From Poritiphilus sp965212595 (GTDB lineage: Bacteria; Bacteroidota; Bacteroidia; Flavobacteriales; Flavobacteriaceae): a stretch of 64,000 nucleotides of DNA. The position numbers and the translations under genes were made by a program. The notes beneath the pieces are model-generated. The model was not told the DNA's origin. It ran no database searches and saw only the letters and a program-made list of their open reading frames with translations. Within the stretch, counting starts at the first letter, position 1, and every line of letters begins with the position of its first letter. The DNA is taken from assembly GCA_965212595.1 (NCBI GenBank), contig CBDBVE010000001.1:186001-250000 (forward strand), written 5' to 3'. Below are positions 38,350 to 46,806 of the stretch, piece by piece.

Positions 38350-39915
38350 ATGAAAAAGTTCGTAATCATATTTTCAGGTCTCTTTTTTCTTGGCAATACG
38401 GCCATTGCTCAATCCGCCGAGGGCGATGGGCCCTTCTCTCAATTGATCATCAGGGGTGTTACCCTGATCAATGGAAATGGTGCTCCACCGCAGGGGCCTA
38501 TGGATATTGTTATAGAGAATAACATCATCAAGAAAATCCAGGGTGTTGGTTATCCAGGAGTTGCTATTGACGAGAGTAAGCGGCCTAAATTAAAACCTGG
38601 CGGGAAAGAGCTGAATGCGGAAGGTATGTATTTGCTTCCCGGCTTTGTAGACATGCATGGTCATATTGGAGGTATTTCGCAGGGAGCAGAACCAGATTAT
38701 GTTTTTAGACTTTGGATGGCCCATGGCATAACCACAGTTCGCGAGCCAAGTGGCCGAGGCGTGGATTTTGCCCTTGATCTAAAGCAGAAAAGTGCTAAAA
38801 ACGAAATTGTAGCTCCAAGAATCCAGGCTTATACAGGTTTTGGGCAAGGAAGCAAGGATCCTATAAGCACGGCGGAAATGGCCAGGGAATGGGTGCGAAA
38901 CAACGCCAAAAAAGGCGCGGACGGTATTAAATTCTTTGGAGCTGCCCCAGAAATTATGCAGGCTGCATTAGATGAAAATAAAAAACTGGGCTTACGCTCG
39001 GCCTGTCATCATGCACAGCTCGCGGTGGCCAGGTGGAATGTCTTACATTCGGCCCGTGCAGGGCTCACCACTATGGAGCACTGGTATGGTTTGCCAGAAG
39101 CCCTGTTTGCCGATAGAACTGTACAGGATTATCCCTTAGATTACAACTACAACAACGAACAGCACCGCTTTGAAGAGGCTGGAAAGCTCTGGAGGCAGGC
39201 TGCAAAACCATATTCGGAGCATTGGAATAAAGTGATGGAGGAATTGCTGGAGCTCGACTTTACCCTTGTCCCTACCCTGAATATTTATGAAGCAAGCCGT
39301 GACCTGCAACGCGCCAGGCGAGCCGAATGGCATGAAGACTATACCTTGCCATCGCTTTGGGATTTTTACCAACCCAGCAAAATTTCACATGGCTCTTACT
39401 GGCACTATTGGGGGACAGAACAGGAAGTGGCCTGGAAAGAGAACTACAAACTCTGGATGACCTTCTTAAATGAATACAAAAATCGCGGCGGACGCGTTGC
39501 GGCAGGCTCAGATTCGGGCTTTATATTCCAATTGTATGGTTTCGCCTATGTACGGGAACTAGAACTGCTTAGAGAGGCTGGTTTTCACCCCCTGGAAATA
39601 ATTATGGCGGCTACCTTAAAAGGAGCCGAAGCCCTGGGAATGGATAATAAAATAGGAACGGTCTCCGTAGGTAAAATGGCTGATTTTGTATTGATCGCTG
39701 AAAACCCGCTGGAAAATCTAAAGGTGCTCTACGGTACAGGTGCCATCAAACTAACCGAAGACAACGAGGTGGTACGCGTGGGAGGCGTAAAATACACCAT
39801 CAAAGACGGTATCATCTACGACGCCAAGGCTTTACTGCAAGAAGTTAAAGACATGGTAACCAAAGCCAAACAAAAAACGGGTTACAAGATTCTGCAACCG
39901 GGTGTTAAGGAGTAG
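38350..39915 (+). CDS. secreted amidohydrolase family protein
   Basis: 521 residues from the ATG at 38350 (a TTG directly before would add one). Signal peptide (FVIIFSGLFFLGNTAIAQ). The metal-dependent amidohydrolase core shows LLPGFVDMHGHIGG (first His pair), KFFGAAPEIM, SACHHAQLAVARW, TTMEHWYGL, and the metal Asp in AAGSDSGFIFQLYG, with the C-terminal beta sandwich ending GKMADFVLIAENPLENL. Imidazolonepropionase/prolidase-like members act on small amides or dipeptides; substrate not assignable. Clustered with the M14 peptidase, consistent with peptide use. Confidence 0.8.
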   Translation: MKKFVIIFSGLFFLGNTAIAQSAEGDGPFSQLIIRGVTLINGNGAPPQGPMDIVIENNIIKKIQGVGYPGVAIDESKRPKLKPGGKELNAEGMYLLPGFVDMHGHIGGISQGAEPDYVFRLWMAHGITTVREPSGRGVDFALDLKQKSAKNEIVAPRIQAYTGFGQGSKDPISTAEMAREWVRNNAKKGADGIKFFGAAPEIMQAALDENKKLGLRSACHHAQLAVARWNVLHSARAGLTTMEHWYGLPEALFADRTVQDYPLDYNYNNEQHRFEEAGKLWRQAAKPYSEHWNKVMEELLELDFTLVPTLNIYEASRDLQRARRAEWHEDYTLPSLWDFYQPSKISHGSYWHYWGTEQEVAWKENYKLWMTFLNEYKNRGGRVAAGSDSGFIFQLYGFAYVRELELLREAGFHPLEIIMAATLKGAEALGMDNKIGTVSVGKMADFVLIAENPLENLKVLYGTGAIKLTEDNEVVRVGGVKYTIKDGIIYDAKALLQEVKDMVTKAKQKTGYKILQPGVKE

Positions 39916-39969
39916 GCCTTTCGATAAAAGTTAATTAGAGAACTATTCTTTTTGTGCAGAACAAGTGAC

Positions 39970-40102
39970 AAAAGCTCCGAGATTCAGCTGCCTGGCAGCA
40001 CGGAGTTTTGGAACTGGTTTTTTAGGCAACGCCTAAAAAGTTCCTCACAAAAAGTGTCTTTTCTTTTGTTTCATTTTCTTTGGACAAGCAAAGAAAATGA
40101 AA
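39970..40102 (+). repeat. hairpin repeat R1
   Basis: Downstream of the amidohydrolase. Three stems in order: CTCCG...CGGAG with inner GCTGCC/GGCAGC (39975-40005), GGAACT with TTAGGC/GCCTAA and AGTTCC (40010-40044), and a perfect 14-base hairpin (40069-40082 with 40089-40102) reading TTTCATTTTCTTTG on its 5' side. Same plan, different arm sequences, as R2 (51240-51450); the last two modules also match R3 (44531-44815) and R4 (51006-51176). Confidence 0.65.
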
Positions 40103-40108
40103 AATCAA

Positions 40109-40219
40109 CTATTTATGATCCGTAGGAACTTTAATAGGTCTTAATACACCTTTTGTTTTAGGAAATAACACAATATGTGAAATGATCAGGGCAATGGGTA
40201 GTAAAATGATAAGTAGCAT
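40109..40219 (-). CDS. small hydrophobic peptide (36 aa), candidate
   Basis: ATG at 40219 to stop at 40109. The product starts with a membrane segment (LLIILLPIALIISHIVLF) and ends with a basic-polar tail. Such tiny single-helix proteins are common but hard to prove; it is included because it fills an otherwise empty gap and has a sensible layout. Function unknown. Confidence 0.35.
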   Translation of the reverse strand: MLLIILLPIALIISHIVLFPKTKGVLRPIKVPTDHK

Positions 40220-40297
40220 AGTAAGGGATTTAGATTGTTAGAACTGTTAGATGTTAAGGTTTTGGGGGAAATGTACCTAGGTTGGTTTTTGATTTTA

Positions 40298-40555
40298 TTA
40301 CGCTAGTTTGGATTTATTTCTTTTCGTTGAAAAACTTAAAGCCTTCTTTACTCTCGTATTTTTTCTTTTGTACAGACGCGCTATTTGGAAGTCAGCATTT
40401 TGCGCAGGCGCCTTAGTAAGAACAACAGTGTTAATGCTGCTATCCAAAACAAGAGCCATTTGAGTAGATTCCACTTTAGCATCTGTAGGTACTTCATTAG
40501 CCATGGCAGTTGCGCCAAAAACTAGGATTAAAGTAAGAGTTAAAAGAGCTTTCAT
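40298..40555 (-). CDS. small secreted basic-tail protein A (85 aa)
   Basis: Signal peptide (LLTLTLILVFGATAMA) with likely cleavage before NEVPT. The mature part of about 66 residues has a nearly neutral N-half and a strongly basic C-terminus: ARLYKRKNTRVKKALSF followed by STKRNKSKLA. This tail is nearly the same in proteins B and C, while the middle differs. The upstream region is also shared. No known domain. The ATP-grasp gene is divergent from it. See B and C. Confidence 0.75.
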   Translation of the reverse strand: MKALLTLTLILVFGATAMANEVPTDAKVESTQMALVLDSSINTVVLTKAPAQNADFQIARLYKRKNTRVKKALSFSTKRNKSKLA

Positions 40556-40619
40556 GTCTTAAGATTGGGTTACATAAAAATAACTCGCATATAAGGTATG
40601 GGGCACTTATAAGTCGCTG

Positions 40620-40690
40620 AACGACAACAATTTTCGCTTATAAGCAAAAAGCCCGATAAAGTGTAAAAAAGCCTCGATAAGTGGATTGGT
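40620..40690 (-). promoter_or_regulatory. conserved direct repeats upstream of protein A
   Basis: On the plus strand TCGCT (40634), CCGAT (40653) and TCGAT (40674) stand 19 and 21 bases apart. The block around AAAGTG, AAAAGCCTCG and TAA is shared with the regions before B and C, where the repeats (TCGGT) are 18 and 22 apart. Two-turn spacing suits a dimer-binding activator. Confidence 0.55.
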
Positions 40691-40787
40691 CCCTTAAAAC
40701 ACTTTACCGATTTTAGCGGTCGTTAATCGGGATAAAAAGGAGGAGGGATTGTATCTTTAGCTAGTAAAAAGAGCTGATTTTAAGGAT

Positions 40788-41861
40788 TTGAAAGCAACAA
40801 AACTTGTTACTAGCACACCCATTGCCATTTTATATCAGGCAAAGCCACCCCCGGCTAAGAACGGTATTCAAAAACCCATGAAACCTACGGGTTATGCAGA
40901 TAGCGGGGCTGATATTGCCGTTGCGCTGACCGAAAAAGGATATAAAGTAATTACACCGGGTGAAGATCCGTCTAATGCAACAGACAGGGACTGGGTTTTC
41001 CCGGATACCTCAGAAGGAATTGGGCATGCTATACGACTGGGAGCCGAAATCCTCTGGCTGAATACTATTTTGTACGATGCTCACCCCATTAAACGGTTTT
41101 TCGATGGCAAACTCCAGTTTGTGGGACAAACTCCTGAAATGACCGACTTGTATGATGACAAACTGCTCACCAACGAGCTTCTACGTAGAAATAACCTACC
41201 TATACCAGAAATTATCACTCTGGGTGCCGAGAACCTAGAGGACAGTGCTCCTCCCCTTCCACTCCCGGCAGTTTTAAAACCTGTTAGAGGCCGTGGAAGC
41301 CAGGGTGTAGTGATGGTAGAAGACCAGCAAAGCCTTTTAAAGCGTTTAAAAAGCGCGCTCGAAGAAAAAACTTATGGCAATAGCATGTATCTGGAACCCT
41401 ATCTCTCTGGGCAGGAGATCACTTTTACAGTGATGCCTCCTGGTAGGTATAAAATAGCTGGTGAAACCAAAGAAATTAAAAACCATTGGAGCCTACCCGC
41501 TGTAAAACGCTTTAACCATCATGAGGGCGTTGCGCCCTACAACGGAACTGTAGCCGTAATGCACAACAGTGCGGTTTTATCGGATGCAGAATTGCAAGAC
41601 GAACGTATTAAACGAGTAAGTGAACAATGTGAAATGGCAGCAACTCTGGTGGGTGCCCGCGCGCCTATTCGAGTAGATTGCAGAGCAGATGCTGATGGCA
41701 ATTACTTTTTATTCGATTTAAATGTAAAACCCAATATGACCGGGGCTTCCCGCCTTCATAGACAAGACCAGGACAGTCTTTCGGCTATGGCAGCACGGAA
41801 GATCGGATGGTCTTTCGCTGATTTATTGGAAAATATGCTTGCACAACGCTGGAAACGGTAG
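40788..41861 (+). CDS. ATP-grasp family enzyme (D-Ala-D-Ala ligase-like)
   Basis: 357 residues. The ATP-grasp core shows PAVLKPVRGRGSQGVVMV (ATP lysine and glycine loop), YLEPYLSGQEITF and the metal-binding end IRVDCRADADGNYFLFDLNVKPNMTG. These are the features of D-alanine-D-alanine ligase relatives, but the typical ligase substrate loops are not clear, so this is probably a different carboxylate-amine or peptide ligase. The only usable start is TTG at 40788. It is divergent from protein A, across the conserved repeat region. Confidence 0.75.
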   Translation: MKATKLVTSTPIAILYQAKPPPAKNGIQKPMKPTGYADSGADIAVALTEKGYKVITPGEDPSNATDRDWVFPDTSEGIGHAIRLGAEILWLNTILYDAHPIKRFFDGKLQFVGQTPEMTDLYDDKLLTNELLRRNNLPIPEIITLGAENLEDSAPPLPLPAVLKPVRGRGSQGVVMVEDQQSLLKRLKSALEEKTYGNSMYLEPYLSGQEITFTVMPPGRYKIAGETKEIKNHWSLPAVKRFNHHEGVAPYNGTVAVMHNSAVLSDAELQDERIKRVSEQCEMAATLVGARAPIRVDCRADADGNYFLFDLNVKPNMTGASRLHRQDQDSLSAMAARKIGWSFADLLENMLAQRWKR

Positions 41862-41899
41862 TTTTTATTAAAATGATTTTTTGTCCCTGCAATACGTCT

Positions 41900-42110
41900 T
41901 TAGGGCCAAAATGAAGTTCTCTTCATTTCTTTGCTATGCCTTCCTCTCTCGGCCTTTGGCGGGTCTCGTCGGAGGCAATAAGAAACGATCCAAAGAAAGC
42001 ACAATATCTCTTTTATTCCTTTTTGCTTCTCCAAAAAGGAATATAAAAAGGAGACCTTTTCCATATGAATTTTTGCAAAAGCCCGCCTGACCGGACGGGC
42101 AGGCAAAACC
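41900..42110. repeat. repeat fragments with hairpin and GC palindrome
   Basis: The gap 41862-42703 has no convincing gene. This part holds GTTCTCTTCATTTCTTTG (a piece of the R3/R4 end), the perfect hairpin ATTCCTTTTTG (42015-42025)/CAAAAAGGAAT (42032-42042), identical in its arms to the R2 end hairpin but with a different loop, and the GC-rich palindrome around CCGGACGGGCAGGC. Confidence 0.55.
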
Positions 42111-42234
42111 AGCCTCGAAACTTTGCCACAAATTGCTTTGCAATTTGCGAGTGCCAATCAAAGCTTTCTCGGCCTATTCTTTAGAAAAGGAAAGCCTAAA
42201 TTTAAACTTCTTTATTAAAACAGAGCCTTTCGAG

Positions 42235-42469
42235 GGTTTTTCAGAAATAGTGGTAGTGCCAGCGGAGGTACATTTCTAGATTCTGTCTAGCGTCTGGCCT
42301 ATTTTGTGTTGTGTAAGCAATCAAGGAAGGGCTCGTGCGTTTGCGAGAGGAGCGTTCCGAAAGCGAAGCGGTTAGGGACGCGCATGAGCGAGAACTTCCG
42401 TAGTATCGGTAACAACACAAAATCAGCCTAGCGTTTTTTGGTTCTTTTTTGGGCAATGCAAAAAAGAAC
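42235..42469 (+). repeat. hairpin repeat R5
   Basis: Starts with GGTTTTTCAGAAATAGTGG, found inverted in R6 (44455-44490) with four differences in 36 bases. Ends with the perfect hairpin GTTCTTTTTTG (42441-42451)/CAAAAAAGAAC (42459-42469). The middle is GC-rich and palindromic. A further piece of the TTTGCACAAACAAAGAAATG type lies at about 42550-42590. Confidence 0.55.
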
Positions 42470-42703
42470 AGAGAAGAAGTGTCATTTTCTAGCACATTCG
42501 TTCATTCGAAACTCAAATGTCTGCCAAAGACTCAACGTAGTTGAAATCGGAGAGTTTGCACAAACAAAGAAATGAAGAGAACAAAGTTTTCGACGAGCAA
42601 AAAGGAATGAAGGCAGCAAACGAATTTTGTCCAGAGGTTTGTAGGACAAAGAAAATAACGTATTATGGATTCTAAATAGCATTAGCCAAATAAGGTCTTA
42701 AAA

Positions 42704-43273
42704 ATGAATGTATCCCTTTCCGATTATATCAAAAGATATGTCACTTTGAGTGAGGAAGAAGACACTCTTTTTCAATCGCATTTTAAGGTCCAAAAACTAA
42801 AAAAGAAAGCCCATGCTTTTGAACAGGGCGCCGTTTGCGATGCGCGTTACTTTATTACCAAAGGTCTAATGCGTTTGTACTATATAGATCAAAAGGGCAA
42901 TGAACAAATTGTACATTTTGGGATTGAAAACTGGTGGATCACCGATTACGATAGCCTGCTTAACAAAGCCCCTTCAAAGTTCAACTTGCAAGCCATTGAA
43001 CCCACAGAACTGCTTGTGCTCAAAGAAAGCTCACTAGAAGGCATTTACAGGCAAATTCCCAGCTTAGAACGCTTTTTTAGAATCATCATGGAACGTACCT
43101 ATATTGCGGGTCAACGTAGGTTAGAATATATGTTTAGCCTAAGCAGTGAAGAATTGTACGAGCATTTTGCCACGGCCAATCCTGCATTTCTGCAACGCAT
43201 TCCGCAATATATGCTAGCCTCTTACCTTGGCATCACTCCGGAATACCTCAGTGCCTTGAGAAAAAATGCCTAA
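42704..43273 (+). CDS. Crp/Fnr family transcription regulator
   Basis: 189 residues. N-terminal cyclic-nucleotide-binding fold (FEQGAVCDARYFITKGLMRLYYID, then NEQIVHFGIENWW), a dimer helix and a C-terminal winged helix with recognition part YMLASYLGITPEYLSALRK. Flavobacterial relatives usually do not bind cAMP. It is followed by an AhpD-like and a DoxX gene, with an inverted repeat between, and probably controls them. Confidence 0.85.
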   Translation: MNVSLSDYIKRYVTLSEEEDTLFQSHFKVQKLKKKAHAFEQGAVCDARYFITKGLMRLYYIDQKGNEQIVHFGIENWWITDYDSLLNKAPSKFNLQAIEPTELLVLKESSLEGIYRQIPSLERFFRIIMERTYIAGQRRLEYMFSLSSEELYEHFATANPAFLQRIPQYMLASYLGITPEYLSALRKNA

Positions 43274-43278
43274 AACTA

Positions 43279-43327
43279 TTTCTTAAGAAATCTTAAGCGT
43301 TTTGTGCTACAAGCCGGCCTAATTTTG
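43279..43327 (+). promoter_or_regulatory. palindromic operator and promoter before the AhpD-like gene
   Basis: TTTCTTAAGAAA (43279-43290) is a perfect palindrome, partly repeated just downstream (TCTTAAG). TTTG (43301-43304) and TAATTTTG (43320-43327) follow, 15 bases apart. The palindrome is a good candidate site for the adjacent Crp-type regulator. Confidence 0.5.
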
Positions 43328-43356
43328 CCTTTATAATCACAAAACAAGAAATACGT

Positions 43357-43809
43357 ATGGAACGCATTAGATATCAAGACCTACCCGAAGGTATTTTTTA
43401 TCATTTAAGGGCCAATGAAGACTACTTAAAAGAGTCAGGGATAGATCGAAAAATCTTAGAACTTTTAAAGTTGAGGGTTTCTCAACTCAACGGCTGTGCA
43501 TATTGCCTGGATATGCATTATAAAGAGCTTAAACAACAGGGAGAGACAGATCTTCGACTCTCTATGCTGGCCGCCTGGGAAGAATGCCCTTTGTTTGATG
43601 CCGAAGAAAAAGCGGCCCTGGCCTATGCAGAAGCGCTAACCAGTATAGATCACAGACCCCTCTCGGAAGCTGTATTCACTGAAGTAGAACAACATTTTAA
43701 AAAGTTTGAAATCGCTCTTCTGAGTCTGGCCATCACTCAGATCAATACCTGGAATAGGCTCATGAAAGCTTTTCAATTTACACCTGGACGCTATGAAGTA
43801 CAAGTTTAA
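43357..43809 (+). CDS. AhpD-like carboxymuconolactone decarboxylase family protein
   Basis: 150 residues. Starts MERIRYQDLPEGIFYHL and carries the peroxidase-type motif NGCAYCLDMHYKELK near residue 48, so a thiol redox role (hydroperoxide removal) is likely. The C-terminal half has the usual AhpD helices. Its stop overlaps the DoxX start by 17 bases. Confidence 0.85.
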   Translation: MERIRYQDLPEGIFYHLRANEDYLKESGIDRKILELLKLRVSQLNGCAYCLDMHYKELKQQGETDLRLSMLAAWEECPLFDAEEKAALAYAEALTSIDHRPLSEAVFTEVEQHFKKFEIALLSLAITQINTWNRLMKAFQFTPGRYEVQV

Positions 43810-44224
43810 AGAAATATCACCGGCAAGGTTTGTTTCTTATTTTTTGCGCTTTGCCTTAGCGGCAGGCTTCCTTTCGGCCGTCGTAGACCGTTTTGGCCTA
43901 TGGCCGCAGGAGGTTTCCGCCTGGGGCAACTGGAATAATTTTGTGGCCTATACGGCTTTGATAAATCCGCTTTTCTCAAAAGGCTTTGCAGAGGTTCTGG
44001 CAATTGTAGCAACGGCTTTAGAAATCGTCCTGGCGCTACTCCTCATTGTAGGCTACAAAACCGCTTTAGCCGCCAAAGCCGGTGGGCTCTTGCTCTTGCT
44101 ATTCGCTTTAGCAATGACCTTTAGTACAGGAGTAAAAGGCGCGCTGGATTATTCGGTTTTTACCGCTGCCGCCGCTTCTTTTTCTTTGGTGTTTTTGGAA
44201 AATAGAAAACATAGTGGTTACTAA
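43793..44224 (+). CDS. DoxX family membrane protein
   Basis: 143 residues with four membrane helices. RFALAAGFLSAVVDRFG and WGNWNNFVAYTALINP match the DoxX pattern, and EVLAIVATALEIVLALLL the second helix. The family is linked with redox and thiol stress. Translationally coupled to the AhpD-like gene and probably under the Crp-type regulator. Confidence 0.85.
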   Translation: MKYKFKEISPARFVSYFLRFALAAGFLSAVVDRFGLWPQEVSAWGNWNNFVAYTALINPLFSKGFAEVLAIVATALEIVLALLLIVGYKTALAAKAGGLLLLLFALAMTFSTGVKGALDYSVFTAAAASFSLVFLENRKHSGY

Positions 44225-44249
44225 GATTGCTAATCCCCTCATAAGTTTC

Positions 44250-44490
44250 CTCCCTCTACTTTTTTCCATTGATGAAAAAAGTAGCAAACCTGCCCACCGG
44301 CAGGCAGGAAAATCTAGACTGAACTCTTTAATTGTTCTTTTGTCTTGAAACAAAAGAACCAAAAGTTCAAGAAGGTTTTGAGGAAATTTTTGGTATGGAC
44401 CAAAACCGCGGCTGGCGCTTAGCGCTACATGCTCTTTTCGCCTTTGGCGAACGCACTTCCGCTGGCGCCACCACTATTTCTGAAAAACCT
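44250..44490 (-). repeat. hairpin repeat R6 and neighbouring palindromes
   Basis: In plus order: CTACTTTTTTC/GAAAAAAGTAG hairpin, CCTGCC/GGCAGG palindrome, GTTCTTTTGT/ACAAAAGAAC hairpin, then TTCGCCTTTGGCGAA and the R5-like end (44455-44490, inverted relative to R5). Confidence 0.55.
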
Positions 44491-44530
44491 TCGTAGTCTC
44501 AATATTTGACCGAAAAGGCTTAAAATGGGA

Positions 44531-44815
44531 AGTCCTTTTTGGGCAGTATAAGCGTCAAGTTCCGTTAAAAATTGGTGAAACCTTGGAACCGATTTAGGAA
44601 ATTGACGCTGGTTTTATACGCCTTTGGCGTATAAAAATGCCTCTCCAAAAAGTGTGCTTTCTTTGCTTCGTTTCTTTGCACAAACAAAGAAATGAAGAGA
44701 AAACAGTTTGGAGAAGCAAAGAAAAAAAAGAAGAAAAATACCCACTAATGGGGATACTTTTATATAGGATTAAAGCATAGCTTTATCCTGCAATGCTTTT
44801 GATCATTTAAAGAAG
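44531..44815 (+). repeat. hairpin repeat R3 with downstream module D
   Basis: Stem 1 AGCGTCA (44551-44557)/TGACGCT (44603-44609); stem 2 TATACGCC (44615-44622)/GGCGTATA (44626-44633); conserved linker CCAAAAAGTGTGCTTTCTTT; stem 3 CTTCGTTTCTTTG (44666-44678)/CAAAGAAATGAAG (44685-44697), with one G-U pair. Module D (from about 44733, AATGGGGATACTTTT and following hairpins) recurs after R2. R4 is an inverted copy of the R3 part. Confidence 0.7.
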
Positions 44816-44997
44816 GTGGGGATACTCGGGGAATCTCTGCCTTTTTTTGTGATCGTGACCTCGCCCCCTTTTTCTTTCCTGGAATTTAACAAAATGTCAA
44901 TGGCCATAAAATGCGTGGTTATCCGGAAGCAATATCAGGATATCTCTAAGTTTTATGCTGATATAACAAGTTGGCAACACGCTGAAAAAACGAACAG

Positions 44998-46650
44998 ATG
45001 AAAATATCCAGAATTAAAATAGAGAATTTTAGGTCTATCAAATCGACCGAATTTGAAGCGGATAATTTCAATATTGTCGTTGGTCAGAATAATTGTGGGA
45101 AAACAAATTTCTTTGAAGCAGTTGAATTTTTCTTTAACGGAGCAGGGCGTGGTGGACTATCAAATGACTTAAAGCATAAACGTCAGTCAGACTTAGAAAT
45201 CTTAGTAGAAATTGAATTTTCAGGTGCTCAAGACGGAGCTGATAAAATGCAACACGAAGGAAATAAGACAAAAATTCAAAATGTCTTAGGAGAGTCAGAT
45301 TCGGTTACAATTTCTAGAAGTAGCTCAAACCCCAAAAAGAGAAAAGTTTTTGTAAATGGAGAAGAAGTGAATCCAGGGACAGGATTTGACGCCGCTTTAA
45401 ATGATTTCTTACCAAAGTTTGAATATATCAACACTAAACAGTACTACGACTCTGTAGCCAAGTATAGCAAAACAACACCTATTGGGATTATGCTTTCAGG
45501 TGTACTGTCCGCAATCTTAGAATCAAATGAGCAATACCTTGACTTTCAAAATAGATTTAAAGAATTGTTCGAAGGTGATGATTCAGAAATTAAAACCCAA
45601 TTCGATTTAGTCGGTGGTAAAGTAAAAGTCAACCTTGAGAAACAATTCCCAGATACCACAAAAGTCAATTTTGAAGTAACACCACCTGTATTTGATGACC
45701 TACTTAAAAATTTTGAAACTACCGTTGATGACGGAATAGAAACAACGGCAGAAGAAAAGGGTGACGGAATGCAAAGAGCATTGATGCTGGCCATTATTCA
45801 AACCTTTGCTGAATTCCGGAAGGAAAGTGCTGATGAAGGTAAATCATTTCTATTTTTCATTGATGAAGCAGAATTGCATTTACACCCAACTGCACAACGC
45901 AATTTAAAAAACGTACTTCACGAACTATCAGAATCTACTGACCAAGTATTTGTAAATACCCATTCTTCAGTATTTGTTGCTGATAACTTTCCAAATCAGA
46001 AAATTTTTAAGGCAGAAAAAAATGATGGAGAAACTGAAATAGAGCCAACTGATGATTTAACTAAACCATATATAGTATTCGAGTTGCTAGGAGGAAGTCC
46101 CTCAGATTTATTGCTACCAAGAAATTTTTTGATTGTAGAAGGACTAAGTGAATTTGAATTTCTAACTAGATTAATAAGGAGATTCTATTCCGACAGACCA
46201 AGTATTCAAATCATTAAAGCAAACGGAGATATAGACCAAGCTGAAAGAACTATAAACGCTATTGAGAAGGCGTTCACACCATTAAATTCAAGTATATACA
46301 GAGAGAAACAAGTAATCTTGATTGATGCACCAAGTGCTCAAACTCAAGGTGGTGTAACCGACTTTTTACAACATAATGCTGCATTGACACAGAATAATCA
46401 GTTTTTTCAAATTCCAAATAGAGACTTAGAACAGTATTATCCTGACCAAGCAGATGAGACTTATGGTAATTGGCGAAAAACACAAGCAGAACTTGATGCT
46501 GTAAATGCGGCAGGTAAAAAGACTTTTACAGGACACAGAAAAAAACAGCTTGCCAAGTATGTTGGAGAAAATATTAGTCAAGCTCAATTTGAAAATGAAA
46601 TGCCAATAATATTCGAAACCTTACAAAGGACTTGGGAATTAGCATATTAA
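44998..46650 (+). CDS. OLD-family ATP-dependent nuclease
   Basis: 550 residues. SMC-like ATPase: Walker A VVGQNNCGKTNFFEAVEFF near residue 30, signature GDGMQRALMLAI, Walker B FLFFIDEAELHLHPTAQ and switch VNTHSSVFVAD. A C-terminal TOPRIM nuclease domain starts FLIVEGLSEFEFLTRL with a later acidic site VILIDAP. OLD nucleases include phage-exclusion and Gabija GajA proteins, but no UvrD-like GajB is next to it, so it is probably a class 1 stand-alone OLD. Coding sequence is richer in A and T than the core genes. It is bracketed by inverted GTTGGCAAC-like motifs (44970 and 46664), suggesting a cassette insert. Confidence 0.85.
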   Translation: MKISRIKIENFRSIKSTEFEADNFNIVVGQNNCGKTNFFEAVEFFFNGAGRGGLSNDLKHKRQSDLEILVEIEFSGAQDGADKMQHEGNKTKIQNVLGESDSVTISRSSSNPKKRKVFVNGEEVNPGTGFDAALNDFLPKFEYINTKQYYDSVAKYSKTTPIGIMLSGVLSAILESNEQYLDFQNRFKELFEGDDSEIKTQFDLVGGKVKVNLEKQFPDTTKVNFEVTPPVFDDLLKNFETTVDDGIETTAEEKGDGMQRALMLAIIQTFAEFRKESADEGKSFLFFIDEAELHLHPTAQRNLKNVLHELSESTDQVFVNTHSSVFVADNFPNQKIFKAEKNDGETEIEPTDDLTKPYIVFELLGGSPSDLLLPRNFLIVEGLSEFEFLTRLIRRFYSDRPSIQIIKANGDIDQAERTINAIEKAFTPLNSSIYREKQVILIDAPSAQTQGGVTDFLQHNAALTQNNQFFQIPNRDLEQYYPDQADETYGNWRKTQAELDAVNAAGKKTFTGHRKKQLAKYVGENISQAQFENEMPIIFETLQRTWELAY

Positions 46651-46806
46651 AAAAGAAAAGCCAGTTGCCAACATTGGCTATACATAATATAGGCGTAAGA
46701 GCTAATATGAAAGTAATTACATTAAATAAACCATACTGGTGGCTGACAGTGAAGTGCCTTGAAATCCCGCACTACGATAGCCGATACCGTTAGCTTTAAT
46801 TGCAAT

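Noticed and set aside
41881..42161. Overlapping ORFs of 69-85 codons after the ATP-grasp gene
   Set aside because: Both strands are open because of low-complexity repeat fragments and palindromes; no domain or start context.
44816..45001. 61-codon ORF just before the OLD gene
   Set aside because: No recognisable feature, and it runs into the cassette-like motif before OLD.
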